A stretch of 38,794 nt of DNA, taken from the NCBI GenBank assembly GCA_902777355.1, contig CACYTU010000046.1:42370-81163 (forward strand). Direction: 5' to 3'. Numbering within the stretch: position 1 is the first letter of the stretch; every line of letters starts with the position of its first letter. The DNA comes from an uncultured Lachnospiraceae bacterium (GTDB taxonomy: Bacteria > Bacillota > Clostridia > Lachnospirales > Lachnospiraceae). Positions 34,871-38,794 of this stretch are shown here, in pieces. A program made the position numbers and the translations under genes. The notes below the pieces were generated by a model, which saw only the letters and a list, made by a program, of their open reading frames with translations, did no database searches and was not told the origin of the DNA.

Positions 34871-34978
34871 GTTCCCCTTAAAAGCCAAAATATACAAGTT
34901 CCTCTTAAAAGCTGAAATATTCAGGTCCCTCTCATAAACCGAAATAAACAAGTTCCTCTTAAAAACCAAAATATACGA
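34871..34978 (-). repeat. 27-bp direct tandem repeat, 4 copies, overlapping the MBOAT stop
   Basis: Units at 34871, 34898, 34925 and 34952: GTTCCTCTTAAAAGCCAAAA, then TATACAA. On the - strand each unit resembles the end of the MBOAT gene (VYFGF stop) and contains TAAGAGGAAC, so it repeats a stop codon next to a ribosome-binding-like AGAGGAA. Confidence 0.93.
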
Positions 34979-36411
34979 ATGTCGACTCTGCTCCCAGGCA
35001 TAATACACCCCATACAAAAGCAAGTGAGGCGAGAAAGAGCGAGCCTGTATTGAGGATGTGTTTTTTCTTATAATTGTTCTCGGGAACGAAGCAGATCAAA
35101 CATGCAGCAAGGATAAATATGACCATATTCAAGCCGGGAAAATTTGCGGCAAATTCGTTCAATCCTGTCAGGTTATAGATCAATTGGTTCTCGGACAGAT
35201 CAAACGAGGTCATCATGCCCTCGCTTACAACTGTACTCTGCATATGCACAATCTTCGATAAGATCATTCTCCACTGTCCGACAGATTGGGCACTGAATAA
35301 AAGCCAGAGAAGGCTCACTGCAGCAAAGGTACAAAGCCGCCGTACCGGCTTAAATATCTTTTCTTCAGCCCGGTCAAACATCCTGTCAAAGCAGCTTAAC
35401 AGACCGTGCAGGAGTCCCCATAAGACAAATGTCCAGTTATCCCCGTGCCATAATCCGCTTACCAAAAAAAACGATAAGTGTATTCAGATAAGTGAAAGCT
35501 TCTCCCTTACGGGAGCCGCCAAGCGGAATATAAATATATTTGGTCAGGAACTTTGTCAAAGATATATGCCATCTCTTCCAGAAATCCCTGATGGATACAG
35601 CCTTGTAGGGCGAATCGAAGTTCATGGGCAGATCTATGTTCAACATCGATGATATTCCGACCGCCATATCACTGTAGCCACTGAAATCAAAATAAATTTC
35701 AAACGTATAAAACAGGACAAGCAGCAGGCAGTCCATAGAGGTTGCCGCATCTATATTTGTATAAGCCCATGAAACTGCAGTGGCAAAAGTGTCCGCGATC
35801 AGCACCTTTTTGAGCAGACCCAGACTGAATATCTTTATGCCGACAGCAAGGTTTGTTAAATCTACTTTTTTCCTTTCAGCCTGATTCAGCTGCGAAATAT
35901 AATCTACAGGATCGATAATGGGTCCCATAACCAGCTTAGGAAAGTACAGAATATAGGCCAGATAATCGATCAGATCATTGTTTTCAAGCTCTCCCTGCTC
36001 TGTCGCCACAACATATGCAATCTGCTGGAAGGTGTAAAATGATATTCCCAGAGGAAGGATGATGTTTTGAAAGGGAAAATTCTTTCCCAGGAAGGCATTT
36101 ATGTTGCTGATCGCAAAATTCAGGTACTTAAAATATACCAGCATGCCCACATTTACTATGATCGGCAGAGCCAGTACCATCCGATTCCGGATCTTCCGTT
36201 TCTTAATGACCAGGGCAGAGCCGTAATTGATCAGCAGGCTGATTCCCAGATAGAGCAGCATATTGATCCTGCCCCATGAATAAAAAATAATGCTTGCGAT
36301 AATGATGACAAGCTTTCCGAAAACCGGCTTAATCTTATTGGCCAAAAAATAGAGCAATACTGTGACGGGTAAAACAAACAGTATGAACCCATAACTATTG
36401 AATTGCATCAA
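34959..36411 (-). pseudogene. MBOAT O-acyltransferase, frame broken at an 8-base homopolymer
   Basis: Two overlapping frames together make one MBOAT (AlgI/DltB-like) protein of about 483 residues, the usual size. The first (36411 to about 35437) has multi-pass membrane segments, ILPLGISFYTFQQIAYV, IYFDFSGYSDMAVGIS and FWKRWHISLTKFL; it breaks after TLIVF. The second (from about 35465) continues LVSGLWHGDNWTFVLWG, which holds the conserved His. The break is at A8 on the + strand (35464-35471): with seven bases the frame reads IVFLVSGLWHG. Such proteins O-acetylate surface polysaccharide or teichoic acid. Because poly-A/T tracts slip easily, this may be phase variation, a pseudogene or a sequencing error; the sequence alone cannot tell. 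Confidence 0.85.
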
Positions 36412-36979
36412 TCACACCGCCCTGTGTCGTCCTAATCTCCTACGTACAAATATTCAGTCCTTAGCCGGATGATAATGTCATTTTCAGAGCATCATTCAAA
36501 CCAGATCAAAGCTCTTCGCAGCGCACTATTCAGCACCCGCATTCTTTGTAGAGGCATATATACTCTGCAAAGGTCATTTTGTCGTACCATTTTATCATCT
36601 CACCATGCTTTAGTAAAGACGCCAAAAATCAGCCGGGAGACAGGGCGGAGACAGGGCAGGCTGTCCGATAACCCGCCATATTTACAGTAAAAAAATTTTA
36701 TCAAATTACCGGCCATGCTATGATCTGATCCAGGAAGCCAGCAAACCTGGTGGACTTTTTTGTCTGTGCAGCAGCGGCTTACGCCCCTGCTGCTTCTGAC
36801 CCAAGCTGTGGTTCCTGCTTCCAACCATATGTCTTCTGCACACCGCTTTTGCTGACTGATCCTCAGACAGCAAAAGCAAGTTTCCTCTTCCGGCATCATG
36901 CGTTAACAGTTCATATAATGAATAAAGACGTCTACTGTTTTCCCTATATATAGTATAATGTATTCAGGAGGTATACATT
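36412..36979. other. Intergenic region between MBOAT and the transposase
   Basis: About 560 bp. It must contain the left end of the insertion sequence, whose terminal inverted repeat cannot be defined because the right end lies outside the window. A -10 like TATAAT (36954-36959) is visible just ahead of the transposase, without a good -35. ORFs in it do not look like genes. Confidence 0.5.
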
Positions 36980-38788
36980 ATGCCGTATGTAAAGACAATC
37001 GACCGGAATCAAATGTATATGACATCACTTGACATGATGGTTGATCCCGACAGCATCGCAAGGATTATTGATGCCTTTGTTGATTCGCTCGATCTGACGG
37101 GAATGGGTTTCACAAACACCAATCCATCATCAGAAGGCCGGCCTGCTTATAACCCGGGGTCATTGCTCAAGCTGTACCTGTATGGCCACAGGAATAACAT
37201 ACGCTCTTCAAGAAAACTTCAGAAAGCCTGCCATGTGAACATTGAGGCAAAATGGCTCATGAAAGGTGCCGAGCCCGATTTCAGAACGATTTCCGACTTC
37301 AGGAAAGACAATGTCAGCAGGCTCAAAGACGTCTTCCTCGAATTTAACAAACGTTTTGAAGACCTGATGACAGGTTATTTGTCCGTTGACGGCACAAAGA
37401 TCATAGCATGTAATGCTAAAAGCAATAACTTCACAAGCAGCAAGATAGATGACCGCATTGCATGGCTGAAAGGGCACATCGAAGAGTACCTTCGCCAGAT
37501 GGATAAACAGGACCGGGAGGACAGTCGGGAGGAAACCACCGACGGATCGTTTACATCCGAGCAGCTTGAAGCAAAGCTCGCAGAAGCCAGGGAACGTCTG
37601 GAGAAATATGAGCGCTACAGGGAATATATGGAACAAAACAATCTGTCCCAGATCTCCCTGACTGACGCGGATGCCAGACTGATGAAAAACCGTAACGGTT
37701 TCACTGTATCCCACAACGTGCAGACGGCAGTGGAATCCAACACACACATGATCGCTGACTTTACCGTCTCCAGCGACCCCACTGACTATGGGCAGCTGGA
37801 ATCGACACTTCACGGCCTTAAAGAACAAAGACCACACAGCATCCTTGAAGCAACAGCAGACAAAGGCTACCAGTCAGAAGAAGACATGGCGCGATGCCTG
37901 GAAAACGGGATCCTTCCGAACGTGATCCTGCCGGATGGACAGGATTCTCATATCATTGAACTTCCTTATGAACCATGTGAAGACCCGCACCCGGAAAGCG
38001 TTGACCCTGCGGAACTAAGCAAGTGCCTCCGGGCAGGCATCATTCCGGACGCGTACAAAAGCCACATTTCTTCCATCCAGATACAGGAAAAGAATGTCTT
38101 GATCCGGTCAGAAAATGAGTCCGTTGCCAGGTCTCCCTTTCAGGATGAAGAAGAGATGCTTTCCAAAGCGGCGGAAGGATATTTTGTAAGGGATCCCGCG
38201 CGGAACATCGTGTACTGCCCGGCAGGAGAGATCCTTCGCCAGAACACGGTGACGAAAAAAGACCGCATAAGGTACATCAATAAAATGGCCTGCCGGCGCT
38301 GCCCTTACCGGGATAAATGCTATAAGGGCAGGAAAGGCTTTAAGGAAGTCGAATTCAACAAAGATGAATTCTGCAAGTCAAATGGGGTATGGCAAAAGTC
38401 GGAAGGCAAAAAACCGGCATTCCAAAAACGGAGGGGCAAAAGGGAAAAGCGGATGATGGTCACGATCGTGCTTGTTCCTGACCGCCGGAAAATGGCAAAC
38501 CGGATGTGCCTTTCGGAACATCCTTTTGGCAGCATAAAACGTTTTCAGGATTCCAGTTACTTTCTGCTCAGAGGAAACAGGAAAGTAACAGGGGAGTTTG
38601 CGCTCTTTTCTCTGACCTATAACATGCAGAGAGCGATCAATCTCCTCGGATTTGAGGAAGTAATGAGGAAAATGACAGGATATTTATTTTTCTTCACTGA
38701 CCCTCACTGCACAAATGCTGAAAACGCGTACAAAATCTTGTATTTGCCGGTGTGTTTGCAGTCATTAAAACCTGAAAAATGTGCCTGA
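36980..38788 (+). mobile_element. IS1182-family transposase (insertion sequence, right end beyond window)
   Basis: 602 residues. The N-terminal domain resembles the DUF772-type IS1182 start (YVKTIDRNQMYMTSLDMMVD, PAYNPGSLLKLYLYGHRNNIRSSRKLQKACHVN, WLMKGAEPDFRTISDFR). The DDE catalytic residues are Asp near 137 (YLSVDGTKI), Asp near 294 (TADKGYQ) and Glu near 513 (EHPFGSIKRF). The Cys-rich CRRCPYRDKC before it is typical of the family. AGGAGG 9 bases ahead supports the ATG. The ORF is intact, so the element may be active. It ends 6 bp from the window edge, so no right inverted repeat can be seen. Confidence 0.93.
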
Positions 38789-38794
38789 GCCTTC

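Noticed and set aside
36600-36899. 99-residue - strand ORF between MBOAT and the transposase
   Set aside because: Cys/Trp-rich composition without any domain, no ribosome binding site, and it lies where the insertion sequence end should be.

Overview
This window looks like a chromosomal segment of an anaerobic Gram-positive Firmicute, most likely a Lachnospiraceae (Clostridia) genome. The basis is the E. coli-type pyrB-pyrI pair, a DUF5721-like protein, an AsnA-type asparagine synthetase, AGGAGG-type ribosome binding sites throughout, a seven-gene tRNA cluster, a DeoR/fruK/fruA fructose locus and a moderately GC-rich base composition. The placement is inferred from gene families; no ribosomal RNA is present to prove it.

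Layout: (1) 1-4.4 kb, + strand: end of a truncated reading frame, a DUF1294 membrane protein, a DUF5721-like protein, pyrB, pyrI and a TtcA-like PP-loop protein ending at a strong terminator. (2) 4.4-18.0 kb, - strand: an MscS-type channel, Maf, a double Nudix protein, acylphosphatase, a soluble hybrid histidine kinase, a stand-alone glutamate-cysteine ligase, a GH13 amylase and a DinG/XPD-like helicase with an N-terminal nuclease-like domain. (3) 18.3-24.0 kb, + strand: asnA, a gdhA disrupted by a short deletion and frameshift, an RlmL-like rRNA methyltransferase and an RdgB-type XTP/dITP pyrophosphatase. (4) 24.2-25.1 kb: tRNA genes Pro, Gly, Arg, His, Gln, Lys and Leu behind a near-perfect sigma-A promoter. 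(5) 25.4-31.7 kb: a fructose locus (DeoR regulator, fruA, fruK on the - strand) interleaved with two paralogous secreted proteins on the + strand. (6) 32.1-36.4 kb, - strand: a secreted protein, a GT2 glycosyltransferase, a small orphan C-terminal-type ORF and an MBOAT O-acyltransferase interrupted at an 8-base homopolymer, together a likely surface-polysaccharide modification set. (7) 37-38.8 kb: an IS1182-type transposase running to the window edge.

The most striking property is not a gene. Many gaps between genes contain a short direct tandem array (units of 13-36 bp, about 2.5 to 8 copies). The arrays are unrelated in sequence and period, and three of them include the stop codon of the adjacent gene inside the repeated unit. 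The same tendency appears in frame in at least two proteins (a hexapeptide array in the helicase and a heptapeptide array at the N-terminus of GT2). Two interspersed hairpin-forming repeat families with compensatory base changes (called A and B here) are also present. Together they suggest a genome that generates and keeps tandem duplications around gene ends.

Possible regulatory links seen directly: a TTGTATACAA palindrome upstream of asnA and repeated upstream of gdhA; a shared operator-like motif upstream of both the DeoR gene and fruK; and a possible on/off homopolymer switch in the MBOAT gene.
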